Positions 16,772 through 24,709 of a stretch of DNA of 64,000 nt are shown here, piece by piece. This DNA is from Hymenobacter latericoloratus (lineage in GTDB: Bacteria; Bacteroidota; Bacteroidia; Cytophagales; Hymenobacteraceae). A program made the translations under genes and the position numbers. The stretch lies in contig NZ_JACHNV010000002.1 of NCBI RefSeq assembly GCF_014199535.1, forward strand, positions 930,001-994,000, in the 5' to 3' direction. The number at the start of each line of letters is the position of its first letter. Within the stretch, counting starts at the first letter, position 1. The notes beneath the pieces were generated by a model. That model saw only the letters and a list, made by a program, of their open reading frames with translations, was not told the DNA's origin and did not search any database.

Positions 16772-17362
16772 ATGCAAAATTTAAAACTAATTCGCTACTT
16801 GTCTATTTCAATTCCTGTAGTGTTTGTATTTGTGTTCGTTATATTTTTTACTAGTAACAGAGCTGTATTTAACGAGTTAGGTGTGCTGAATTTGTTTCAA
16901 TATAATATTCATGGTATTAATTATCGTTTCATGCCTGTGCTATTTGGATATATTTTGTTAGGTGGTGCAATAATTGTCTTGTGGCAGCAAGTGCGTACGG
17001 TAGCTCCTAAAATCAAGCTAACTTCTTGGGTGTTTACTTTATCCGGTTTACTGCTGTTTGCACTCGGAGTTATTCCTGTGAATCAAAATTCATTTCTTGC
17101 AGAATGGGTTTCACTTGTATTTGTGTTCATCAATGTACTAGGTCTTTTATTTTTGCTTTCCAAAACTGATGCCTTCATAAATAAAATATTTATACTTTGT
17201 TTGATGGTGAGTATTTTGTATGAAGTAAGTGAAAGATTTATTTTTCTACACGGTGATATATTTGATTTTAATAAGTCACTTGTTATGTGCTTTCTGCAGT
17301 ATTTGTTACTGTATAAATATCTATGTAGTGAGTTTCGGCTAACAAAGGCTAATCTTCTTTAA
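16772..17362 (+). CDS. AT-rich six-helix membrane protein inserted in the gld operon
   Basis: 196 residues, not recognised. Hydrophobic segments at about 8-27, 50-72, 83-101, 108-128, 133-150 and 160-180 suggest about six membrane helices, with the charged tail KYLCSEFRLTKANLL inside or outside. Two sampled 60-base lines contain 17 G+C each (about 28 %), against about 60 % around it, and codons are strongly A/T-ending. It stops exactly where the gldF region begins and keeps the operon direction. The base composition argues for recent acquisition. No homologue can be named from sequence alone. Confidence 0.7.
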   Translation: MQNLKLIRYLSISIPVVFVFVFVIFFTSNRAVFNELGVLNLFQYNIHGINYRFMPVLFGYILLGGAIIVLWQQVRTVAPKIKLTSWVFTLSGLLLFALGVIPVNQNSFLAEWVSLVFVFINVLGLLFLLSKTDAFINKIFILCLMVSILYEVSERFIFLHGDIFDFNKSLVMCFLQYLLLYKYLCSEFRLTKANLL

Positions 17363-17377
17363 TTGTCACCTCCCCTG

Positions 17378-18103
17378 ATGCTGACTATTCTTCGCAAAGA
17401 ATTTAACTCCTTCCTTAACTCGCCGGTGGCTTACGTGGTCATTGGGGTGTTTTTGGTGGCTACCGGGCTGTTTGTGTGGGTATTCCCGGATAGCTCGGTG
17501 CTGGACTACGGGTATGCCGATCTGCAGACGCTGTTCAACATGGCGCCCTGGATTTTTCTGTTCCTGATTCCGGCCCTTACCATGCGCACTTTTGCCGAGG
17601 AGAAGAAGGCCGGCACTATGGAGCTGCTGCTCACCCGCCCGCTTACCGACGGGCAGATTATTGGCGGCAAGTACCTAGCCTGCCTGCTGCTAGCCCTACT
17701 GACCCTGCTGCCCACGTTGCTTTATTACTACTCAGTGTACCAACTGGGCAACCCTAAGGGCAACATCGACTCGGCAGCTACCGTGGGCTCCTACCTGGGC
17801 CTGACCCTGCTGGCGGCGGTGTTTGCGGCTATTGGCGTCTTTGCTTCGGCTCTTACCCGCGACCAGATTATTGCCTTTCTGGTAGCTGTAGTGGGCTGCT
17901 TTCTGGTGTACTCAGGCTTCGATTCGCTGGCTTCGGTGTTTGATGGTGCCCCGGCGTACTACATCGGGCAGCTGGGCATTGCGGCTCACTACCGCGACAT
18001 CAGCAAGGGCCTCATCGACTCCCGCGACCTGCTGTACTTCGGTAGCCTGATTGTAGGGTTATTGCTGGGTACTCGCTTGGTGCTGCAAAGCCGCAACTGG
18101 TAA
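17378..18103 (+). CDS. gldF: Gliding-motility ABC transporter permease GldF
   Basis: 241 residues from the ATG at 17378 (MLTILRKEFNSFLNSPVAYV). ABC-2 type permease with six helices; the segment FAEEKKAGTMELLLTRPLTDGQIIGGKYLA is the conserved coupling region of this family. With GldA and GldG it forms an ABC transporter needed for gliding in Flavobacterium johnsoniae. A TTG at 17363 would add five residues and is less likely. gldG follows after 75 bases. Confidence 0.9.
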   Translation: MLTILRKEFNSFLNSPVAYVVIGVFLVATGLFVWVFPDSSVLDYGYADLQTLFNMAPWIFLFLIPALTMRTFAEEKKAGTMELLLTRPLTDGQIIGGKYLACLLLALLTLLPTLLYYYSVYQLGNPKGNIDSAATVGSYLGLTLLAAVFAAIGVFASALTRDQIIAFLVAVVGCFLVYSGFDSLASVFDGAPAYYIGQLGIAAHYRDISKGLIDSRDLLYFGSLIVGLLLGTRLVLQSRNW

Positions 18104-18178
18104 TCCTTTCCCTACCCCCTCATTCGGCCCCAAACCGGGCGCTGAATTCTAACTATCTGATCTGCAATACGCCGCCTT

Positions 18179-19897
18179 ATGGCTTCACCTGCTCCCGAAC
18201 CTACTACCCCGGTAACCACCCGCAAACGCCGCGACCTGACGCGCTTTGGGGTGGCCGTGCTGGGGCTGCTGCTGCTCAACTTTCTGGGCGGGCTGTTTTT
18301 CTTCCGCCTCGATCTGACGGAGGAAAAGCGCTACACCATGGCCGGGGCCACCAAGCAGCTGCTGGAAAATCTGAAGCAGCCCGTAACCGTGACGGTGTAC
18401 CTGGAAGGCGACTTCCCGCCGGCCTTTCGCCGCCTGCAGCAGTCGGTGCGCGAAACCCTGAATGAAATGCAGGTGTACGGCGGAGCCAACTTGCACTACG
18501 TGTTCGTGGACCCTTCGGCCGCCGGCACCGAAAAGGCCCGCAACGAGTACTACACAACTCTGCTCAAGAAAGGCCTGCGCCCCACTAACCTCGGAGCCAA
18601 CGAAAACGGCAAACGAGTTGAGAAAATCATTTTCCCGTGGGCCACGGTAGCCGCCGGTGGCAAAGAGCAGCAGGTACTGCTGCTGCGCGGCAACCAGGCC
18701 GCCCCCTCCGATGTGCGCCTCAACCAAAGCATTGAAGGCCTGGAGTATGAGTTGGCCAGTGCCATCCGTAAGCTGAACCCCGGCCAGCGCAAGCGCATTG
18801 GGGTGCTGGAAGGTCACGGCGAGCTGTCGAACCAGGAAGCCGGCGACCTGATTGGCTCCCTCCAGCAGTTCTACGACGTGTTCCGGGTAAACCTGAACCA
18901 GGCCCGCCCCCAGGACCTGAAAACCCTCAGTGCCATTATTGTGGCCAAGCCTGCTACGGCTTACTCCGAGCCCGAGAAGTTCAAGCTCGATCAGTTCATT
19001 ACCCAGGGCGGCAACGCGCTGTTCTTCGTGGATGCCATGCGCGTCAACCTCGACAGCGCCAACCGGGGCGGCATGCTCTCATTTCCGCTCCAGCTGGGCC
19101 TGGAGGATATGCTGTTCAAGTACGGGGTGCGCGTGAACCCCGATCTGCTCCTGGACCTCAACTCCGGGGTTATTCCGCTCGTGACGGGTAGCCTCGGCGA
19201 CAAGCCCAAGGTAGAGCCCATGCCCTGGCAGTTCTATCCGCTCATCAACAACTTCAGCCAGCACCCCGTCACGCGCAACCTCGATGCGGTGTACACCAAG
19301 TTCGTGAGCAGCATGGACACGGTGAAGGCTGTCGGGATTCGGAAAACGCCCCTGCTGTTCACCTCGCGCTACTCCCGGGTGCTACCTGCCCCCGTGCCCG
19401 TCAACCTCAACGACGCCCGCCTGGAGCCCAATCCTAAGCTGTACACGGCGCAGTTTAAGCCGGTGGGCTACTTGCTGGAAGGTCAGTTCCGGTCCTTGTT
19501 TGCCAACCGCGCCGAGCCCGGCACTACCCGCTTCCAGCCCGAAACCTCGCCCCAGGCCCGTCCGGCCAAGGTGCTGGTCGTTTCCGATGGCGACTTCGTG
19601 CGCAACGACGTGGACCCCAAAACCGGCCGGCCCTTCCGCCTCGGCTTCGACCGCCTCGCTAACACCGAATTTGCCAACCGCGAGCTGGTCCTGAACGCCG
19701 TAGACTACATGCTGGATGAGTCAGGCCTGATTGCCGTGCGCGGCAAGCAAATCACCCTGCGCCCCCTCGACAAGCTGCGCGCCATTGCCGAGCGCCGCCA
19801 GTGGCAGCTGCTAAACCTGGGGGCGCCGCTGGTGCTGCTGGGCCTATTCGGGTTGGTGCGCGCCTGGCGCCGGAAGCGGCGGTACGCCTCCTTCTAG
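18179..19897 (+). CDS. gldG: Gliding-motility ABC transporter auxiliary protein GldG
   Basis: 572 residues. Short cytoplasmic N-terminus, a membrane helix about 25-45 (VLGLLLLNFLGGLFFF), the conserved LDLTEEKRYTM after it, a long periplasmic domain of the GldG/ABC-type uncharacterised family (VTVYLEGDFPPAFRRLQ, RIGVLEGHGELSN), and a C-terminal helix LLNLGAPLVLLGLFGLV followed by a basic tail. Third gene of the gld unit, closed by a terminator. Family length is about 550-570. Confidence 0.92.
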   Translation: MASPAPEPTTPVTTRKRRDLTRFGVAVLGLLLLNFLGGLFFFRLDLTEEKRYTMAGATKQLLENLKQPVTVTVYLEGDFPPAFRRLQQSVRETLNEMQVYGGANLHYVFVDPSAAGTEKARNEYYTTLLKKGLRPTNLGANENGKRVEKIIFPWATVAAGGKEQQVLLLRGNQAAPSDVRLNQSIEGLEYELASAIRKLNPGQRKRIGVLEGHGELSNQEAGDLIGSLQQFYDVFRVNLNQARPQDLKTLSAIIVAKPATAYSEPEKFKLDQFITQGGNALFFVDAMRVNLDSANRGGMLSFPLQLGLEDMLFKYGVRVNPDLLLDLNSGVIPLVTGSLGDKPKVEPMPWQFYPLINNFSQHPVTRNLDAVYTKFVSSMDTVKAVGIRKTPLLFTSRYSRVLPAPVPVNLNDARLEPNPKLYTAQFKPVGYLLEGQFRSLFANRAEPGTTRFQPETSPQARPAKVLVVSDGDFVRNDVDPKTGRPFRLGFDRLANTEFANRELVLNAVDYMLDESGLIAVRGKQITLRPLDKLRAIAERRQWQLLNLGAPLVLLGLFGLVRAWRRKRRYASF

Positions 19898-19899
19898 CC

Positions 19900-19940
19900 G
19901 CAACAAAAAAGGAGCCGTGATGCGGCTCCTTTTTTGTTGC
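19900..19940. terminator. Bidirectional terminator between gldG and the BLUF gene
   Basis: Stem GCAACAAAAAAGGAGCC / GGCTCCTTTTTTGTTGC, with A and T runs on both flanks between convergent genes. Confidence 0.85.
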
Positions 19941-19951
19941 AGTTACCGCAG

Positions 19952-20395
19952 TTACAGCCGAATTTCATCCTCCGTGACGAAGCTGGTGAGCAGGGCGTGC
20001 AGCGACTCGTTTTCGTTTTCGGAGTAGGTGGAGAGGTAGGAGGAACTGGTCAGGTTGCGGTAGCCGGTAAGCTGCTGGAAGGCGGCCGGATCAACAACTT
20101 TGAAGCCCATGGACCACTGCGAAAAGTTGCGGAAGCTGATGGGGCCGTCGGCCAGCTTCAACACGTTTTGGTGGCGCTGGTCGAGGCGGATGCGGCTGAA
20201 AATGTATTCCACCTCGTGCTCCGGGCCTTCCAGCACCTGCATAATATTGCCGTGGCTGTAGAGCAGCAGGCCGGTAAGATGGTGCGCCGTATTCCAATGC
20301 CGGGACTGCGCTAGCAAGTCAGCTAGTTCCTGTTCGCTCATGGGGGTAGTAGCCGAGCTGTGATAGACAAGATGATGCAGCCGCAGAGAAGACAT
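19952..20395 (-). CDS. BLUF-domain blue-light photoreceptor
   Basis: 147 residues from the ATG complementary to 20393-20395 (MSSLRLHHLVYHSSA). FAD-binding BLUF fold with the photochemical residues in place: Tyr11 (LVYHSS), Asn35 (HWNTAHHLTG), Gln53 (IMQVLEG), Trp94 and Met96 (SQWSMGF). Short C-terminal extension of two helices and no fused output domain, so signalling must go through a partner. An upstream in-frame start (20428) would add 11 residues. Cytoplasmic, monocistronic, convergent with gldG. Confidence 0.92.
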   Translation of the reverse strand: MSSLRLHHLVYHSSATTPMSEQELADLLAQSRHWNTAHHLTGLLLYSHGNIMQVLEGPEHEVEYIFSRIRLDQRHQNVLKLADGPISFRNFSQWSMGFKVVDPAAFQQLTGYRNLTSSSYLSTYSENENESLHALLTSFVTEDEIRL

Positions 20396-20589
20396 AGTGG
20401 GTAGTGGAAACAGGGGCGGAAAATACAACGACGCTAAATAGCAGCTATTCCGCGCTTAGTTCAATAGCTGAGTTTAACTATATTTTGTTTCGCGCCCGGA
20501 ATAAGCGGCAATAGAGGGCAGCAGTGCGCGACCGGCAAGGATTGTCGGTACTGCTTTCCTGCACCGTTTCCAAACCCGCCGCCGTTCCC

Positions 20590-20597
20590 TATCTTTG
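20590..20597 (+). promoter_or_regulatory. -7 box of dnaN
   Basis: TATCTTTG, a full match to TAnnTTTG, 39 bases before the dnaN ATG. The 240-base gap upstream holds nothing else I can identify. Confidence 0.7.
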
Positions 20598-20635
20598 TCC
20601 TCTTCGAAAAAACCGACCGAAACCCGCCCCGTTAT

Positions 20636-21760
20636 ATGAAATTTATCGTCTCGTCTTCCGCCCTGCTCAAGCAGCTTCAGGGCATCAATGGCGTGGTCAC
20701 GAACAACCCCGTGGTGCCGATTCTAGAGAACTTTCTCTTTGAAATCGAGGACGGCAAGCTGACGATTACGGCCTCCGATCTGGAGACCAGCATGATGACC
20801 GAGCTGCCCGTAGAAGCCCGCGAAAGTGGCCGCATTGCTGCCCCGGCCCGCATCCTGCTCGATACGCTGAAAAACCTGCCCGACCAGCCCGTGACCTTCA
20901 CCCTGGACGAGGAAACGTACACCATTGAAATTGCCAGCTCCAACGGCCGCTACAAGCTGGCCGGCGAAAACGCCACCGATTTCCCCCGCGTGCCGGTGGT
21001 AAAGGGCTCGGCTCCCGTGGAAATGCCGTCCTCCTCGTTGTCGCGAGCCATCAACAAAACCATTTTCGCGGTAAGCACCGACGAGCTGCGCCCCGCCATG
21101 ACGGGTATTCTGGTACAGTTGGCTGATAATCAGGTGACTTTCGTGGCTACCGATGGCCACCGCCTGCTGCGCTACCGCCGCTCCGATGTGGGTGCCGGCC
21201 AGACGGCCAACATCATCATTCCGCGCAAGGCCTTTAATCTGCTGAAAGGTGCCCTGCCTTCTGAGGCGACGACCGTGCGCGTGGAGTTCAACAACTCCAA
21301 TGCTTTCTTCAGCTTCAACCAGATGCGCCTGGTGTGCCGCCTGATTGATGAGCGCTACCCCGACTACGAGAACGTAATTCCGGTGAGCAACCCCAACAAG
21401 CTCATTATCAGCCGACAGGAGATTCTGAACTCGGTGAAGCGCATCAGCATCTACTCCAACAAAACCACCCACCAGGTGCGCCTGCGCCTGGCTGGCTCGG
21501 AGCTAACGGTTTCGGCCGAGGACCTGGATTTCAGCAACGAAGCCAACGAAAAGCTGGCCTGCCAGTACGACGGCGAGGACATGGAAATCGGCTTCAACGC
21601 TAAGTTTCTGACGGAAATGCTGAGCAACATCGACTCCGAAGAAATTACCCTGGAGCTGAGCACGCCCAACCGCGCCGGCCTGCTGATGCCTACTACCCCC
21701 GACGACAACGAAAGCATCCTGATGCTGGTAATGCCCGTGATGCTGAACAACTACGTTTAA
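20636..21760 (+). CDS. dnaN: DNA polymerase III beta sliding clamp
   Basis: 374 residues, typical length. Three repeated clamp domains; recognisable segments are FIVSSSALLKQLQGINGVV, LLDTLKNLPDQPVTF, FVATDGHRLLRYRR, EYPD-type RLIDERYPDYENVIP and the C-terminal LVMPVMLNNYV. Encircles DNA and tethers the replicative polymerase. Transcribed from its own promoter and followed by a GTCAT-type hairpin terminator, then gldC. Not next to dnaA here. Confidence 0.97.
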   Translation: MKFIVSSSALLKQLQGINGVVTNNPVVPILENFLFEIEDGKLTITASDLETSMMTELPVEARESGRIAAPARILLDTLKNLPDQPVTFTLDEETYTIEIASSNGRYKLAGENATDFPRVPVVKGSAPVEMPSSSLSRAINKTIFAVSTDELRPAMTGILVQLADNQVTFVATDGHRLLRYRRSDVGAGQTANIIIPRKAFNLLKGALPSEATTVRVEFNNSNAFFSFNQMRLVCRLIDERYPDYENVIPVSNPNKLIISRQEILNSVKRISIYSNKTTHQVRLRLAGSELTVSAEDLDFSNEANEKLACQYDGEDMEIGFNAKFLTEMLSNIDSEEITLELSTPNRAGLLMPTTPDDNESILMLVMPVMLNNYV

Positions 21761-21790
21761 TCACGGTTTGACTGAACAATCCAAGCAGTT

Positions 21791-21840
21791 CGTCATGCTG
21801 TGCGAAGCCTTAAAACTCGCGCAGCATGACGTTCTTTTTT
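21791..21840 (+). terminator. dnaN terminator built from a GTCAT-type repeat
   Basis: CGTCATGCTGTGCGA pairs with TCGCGCAGCATGACG (14 of 15) followed by TTCTTTTTT. The arms belong to the same dispersed family as 59610-59709. Confidence 0.75.
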
Positions 21841-21853
21841 AATTTTTCGCAGC

Positions 21854-22192
21854 ATGAAAAAATCTGAAATCCGCTTCAGCATTGCCCTCGACGATCAGAA
21901 GGTACCCGAGGCCATCAGCTGGTCGGCTACCGATGCGGGCCCCGATATTCACTTTGCCAAAGCCATCAACATTGCCCTTTGGGACCGGGACGAGCGTGGT
22001 ACCATGAAAATTGACCTCTGGACCAAGGAAATGCCCGTTGATGAAATGAAGCGCTTCTACGTGGACACCATGGGCGCCATGGCCGAAAGCATTGTAACCG
22101 CCACCAACGACTCGGTAATGGCCACCAAAATGCGCGACCTGTGCCGCCAGCTGATGGACCACATCGAAGAGGAAGAACGCAAACAGCGCTAG
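21854..22192 (+). CDS. gldC: Gliding-motility protein GldC
   Basis: 112 residues, the usual GldC length. Opening KKSEIRFSIALDDQKVPEAI, central IALWDRDERGTMKIDLWTKEM and C-terminal MRDLCRQLMDHIEEEE fit GldC. In F. johnsoniae GldC is a small cytoplasmic protein that helps gliding and secretion. No signal peptide. It stands alone between dnaN and a convergent gene. Confidence 0.9.
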   Translation: MKKSEIRFSIALDDQKVPEAISWSATDAGPDIHFAKAINIALWDRDERGTMKIDLWTKEMPVDEMKRFYVDTMGAMAESIVTATNDSVMATKMRDLCRQLMDHIEEEERKQR

Positions 22193-22210
22193 TTCTGGTA
22201 GCAATACTCA

Positions 22211-22250
22211 CCAAAAAGCCGCCCCCGGATATCCGAGGGCGGCTTTTTGG
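22211..22250. terminator. Bidirectional terminator after gldC
   Basis: CCAAAAAGCCGCCC and GGGCGGCTTTTTGG form the stem, with T/A runs on both sides, between convergent genes. Confidence 0.85.
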
Positions 22251-22276
22251 TTTGGACTTGGCTTCCGGGAAGGGTA

Positions 22277-22792
22277 CTACTTAGTGCCGGGGGTAGGGGC
22301 CGCGGAGCGGGCCGGCCCAATGGTGGTACCGTTACTGCTGGCCGGCAACGGGTTCTGCACCGAGTTTACAAAGATAGCATCGGCCGCCTTGTTGTAGTTC
22401 ATGCTAAACGCGTTGTACGTGGGGCGCGAGCCGTAGTAGTCGCTGTACTGGTCGGTGCTGAGCACGGCTTGCAGCTCCTTGTCGCGCTCCTTGCACACGG
22501 CGTCGCACTGCTGCTTGATCAGCTTGTCGTTGCCGGCGTTTCGCTGGTTGATAGCTACGATTTTAGCTTGCTTATCCTCGTTGATGGCTTGCAAACGATT
22601 TTTCTGGTAGCCATTCAGGCGCAGGTCGCGGGCCATCTGCTCCGAGAGCTTGCGGGCGTGGTCCTGCACTGGGTTGAGGCGGGCAGCGGCCGGAGTTGGT
22701 TTTTTCTGCGGGGCCTGGGCGGGCTTCTGCTGGGCATGCGCCCCCAGCGAAGCAACGAGTAAGGCAGCCGCAGCGGCAAGGTTCTTTTTCAT
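22277..22792 (-). CDS. Secreted small helical protein, unknown function
   Basis: 171 residues with signal peptide MKKNLAAAAALLVASLGAHA and cleavage near AQQ. A Pro/Ala/Lys linker is followed by a helical core LSEQMARDLRLNGYQKNRLQAINEDKQAK that resembles Spy/CpxP-like periplasmic helices with the L-x2-D-QY pattern LSTDQYSDYY. Two Cys (CDAVC) may form a disulfide. The C-terminus is low-complexity. Related in style to the gene at 55124-55555. No assigned function. Confidence 0.65.
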   Translation of the reverse strand: MKKNLAAAAALLVASLGAHAQQKPAQAPQKKPTPAAARLNPVQDHARKLSEQMARDLRLNGYQKNRLQAINEDKQAKIVAINQRNAGNDKLIKQQCDAVCKERDKELQAVLSTDQYSDYYGSRPTYNAFSMNYNKAADAIFVNSVQNPLPASSNGTTIGPARSAAPTPGTK

Positions 22793-22910
22793 CGGAAAGG
22801 ATGCTTAAGACAGGTCGAAGTCACAGAAAGACAGTGGATTCCGATTGCTCGAAACCTCACCGTATGTCTGTTCTTAACGAAAAACTGTGCCAGTGAGTTT
22901 AGTCACCCCA

Positions 22911-22976
22911 AAAAAAGCGTCTGGCCCGGAGCATTGCTACCCAGCGCTTTAGGTAGCAACGCCCCGGGCCAGACGC
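22911..22976 (-). terminator. dcd terminator
   Basis: Long stem GCGTCTGGCCCGG.../...CCGGGCCAGACGC with an inner GTTGCTACC-like stem. On the minus strand it is followed by TTTTTTGGGG just past the dcd stop. Confidence 0.8.
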
Positions 22977-22982
22977 GGGCTT

Positions 22983-23519
22983 CTAGAACTTGTTTTTCCA
23001 CATCATCGACTCCACGGGCTTTACCGTGCGGTCGTTGTACTTGGCGTTGGCTTTGCGGTTGTAGAAGGTTTCTACGTCGCCCTGCACGGCAAAGTAAATC
23101 AGCTGGCCCACGGGCATGCGGTGATACACGCGCACGGGCATGGACACGCTGATTTCCAGGGTCCAGGTGTTGCAGAACCCAATGTCGCCTTTGCCGGCCG
23201 TGGCGTGGATATCAATGCCCAGGCGGCCGACGCTGCTTTTGCCTTCCAGGAACGGCACATGGGCGTGGCTTTCGGTGTACTCCTCGGTTACGCCCAGGTA
23301 CAGGATGCCGGGCTGCAGCACGTAGCCTTCCTCGGGGATTTCAAACACGTCGATTTCGTTGTGCTTGCGGGCGTCCAGCACGGCGTCGCGGTAGGTAGCC
23401 AGGTAGCGGCCCAGGTGCACATCGTAGGAGTTGGTGCCGAGGCAACTCCGGTCGTAGGGCTCAATAACAATGTTGCCCCGCTCCATTTCGGCGAGAATCT
23501 GCTGGTCGGTAAGGATCAT
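22983..23519 (-). CDS. dcd: dCTP deaminase
   Basis: 178 residues. Opening MILTDQQILAEMERGNIVIEP-type (here ILTDQQILAEMERGNIVIE), NSYDVHLG, the catalytic region EGKSSVGRLGI...ATAGKGDIGF and TLEISVSMPVRVYH with the active-site Glu, and the C-terminal VGQLIYF. Converts dCTP to dUTP for thymidylate synthesis. Whether it is mono- or bifunctional cannot be decided by eye. Single gene with its own terminator. Confidence 0.92.
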   Translation of the reverse strand: MILTDQQILAEMERGNIVIEPYDRSCLGTNSYDVHLGRYLATYRDAVLDARKHNEIDVFEIPEEGYVLQPGILYLGVTEEYTESHAHVPFLEGKSSVGRLGIDIHATAGKGDIGFCNTWTLEISVSMPVRVYHRMPVGQLIYFAVQGDVETFYNRKANAKYNDRTVKPVESMMWKNKF

Positions 23520-23598
23520 GCGTTCAGTTAAAAATTTAGGAATTAAAAAGTGAGAACCGGGCCTAAACCGGGCGCCAGCAGGCCAGGCTTCTTACTCT

Positions 23599-24462
23599 TT
23601 AATTTTCATCCTCGTAGCGGTCCTCGGGCAGCGGGGCGGGCCTACGGGTACGGGGGGCAGGAAGTTCCTGGTCTTCGGTGAGGGCATCGAGGCGGCTGCG
23701 CAGGTCGGGCAAAACGCTGGTAACCAGGTAGAGCAGCAGCAGCAGGGAGCTACCCGAAAGCAATAGGTTCAGGTAATCCATCCAGTCGTGGCGCGGGGCC
23801 GTGTCGAGGGAGCGGGGCCCGGCATACCCCGTGGCGGGCGAGGCCAGCGCCACCTCCGGCTCGGGCTGCGGATCTTCGGCGGCTACGGCCTCCGGGGTTG
23901 TGTTGGCCGAGGACGCCGAGGCGGGGTCGATATCGGCGGGCGGCACGGCGGCGCCGTCGGCGGCCAGCTCCTCAGGGGCCGGGTCCTGGGAGGCGTTGAA
24001 CTGGGCGGCGCCCTGCTTAATGGCCCGCTGCAGGCTCCGGATCAGGGCAATGCGCTCGTCGCGGGGGAGCACCCGGATAAAGAACTCAAAGTTGCGGTCA
24101 ACCAGAATGGTATTCAGCTGCTTCTCGAACTCTACCAGGTCGGTACGGCCCTTGCCGAAGCGGCTTTTGAAGCGGTCCGAAACGCTGTTGTAGTTCTGGA
24201 ACAGCTTTTTCAGGTCGTCGCGACCGGGAAAGTTATCGAACTCCCGGCGGGCTTTGGCCGTGCGCAGCGACACCGGGAATTTGCCCCGCGCGAAGGACTT
24301 GTCGTACACGGTTTCCATGGTCCGGAAGTTCAACTCATCCACCGTGCGGTCGAAGAGGCGCTTATTGGCCGCGGCGGGCGTCTCGGTTTGTGCCAGCAAC
24401 ACGGCCGGCACGGCAAGCCACAGCAGCAGAAACAGCAGTAGCAACTGTCGGAATCGGGGCAT
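23599..24462 (-). CDS. Membrane-anchored envelope protein, unknown
   Basis: 287 residues from the ATG complementary to 24460-24462 (MPRFRQLLLLFLLLWLAVPAVLLAQ is the signal peptide, quoted here in part: LLLLFLLLWLAVPAVLLAQ). A helical domain about 25-160 has many charged residues (RTVDELNFRTMETVYDKSF). Then come an Ala/Pro/Asp/Glu-rich linker, a single membrane helix near 235-258 (LLLSGSSLLLLLYLVTS) and a basic-acidic cytoplasmic tail RRPAPLPEDRYEDEN. No recognised family. Lies between dcd and hemL on the same strand. Confidence 0.7.
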   Translation of the reverse strand: MPRFRQLLLLFLLLWLAVPAVLLAQTETPAAANKRLFDRTVDELNFRTMETVYDKSFARGKFPVSLRTAKARREFDNFPGRDDLKKLFQNYNSVSDRFKSRFGKGRTDLVEFEKQLNTILVDRNFEFFIRVLPRDERIALIRSLQRAIKQGAAQFNASQDPAPEELAADGAAVPPADIDPASASSANTTPEAVAAEDPQPEPEVALASPATGYAGPRSLDTAPRHDWMDYLNLLLSGSSLLLLLYLVTSVLPDLRSRLDALTEDQELPAPRTRRPAPLPEDRYEDEN

Positions 24463-24678
24463 AGGGCAAGAATGGTTTCGGGCAAAGGTCGGGAATTTGG
24501 GCATGTACTGCGGAAGGAAGTGCCGGGAAAGGCCAAAAATGTGCATAACCCCAGCTCAATCCCCCGTTTCCTACCCCCGATAAACGAGCAAACCCCTACC
24601 TCCGCGTTGGAAGTAAGGGTTTGTCAGGGAAGGAGAGGGTAGGGGCCCGCCGGCTTGTAACTCCAACCAGCCCCGGTG

Positions 24679-24709
24679 TTTCACACCTTCACCATTTCAC
24701 CAACTCACC
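24679..24709 (-). repeat. Micro-array next to the hemL stop
   Basis: Read on the minus strand: GGTGAGTT, GGTGAAAT, GGTGAAG, GTGTGAAA (8, 8, 7, 8 bases). The unit is the same as in the 6511-6618 pair. It begins immediately after the hemL stop codon and has no obvious inverted partner. Confidence 0.65.
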
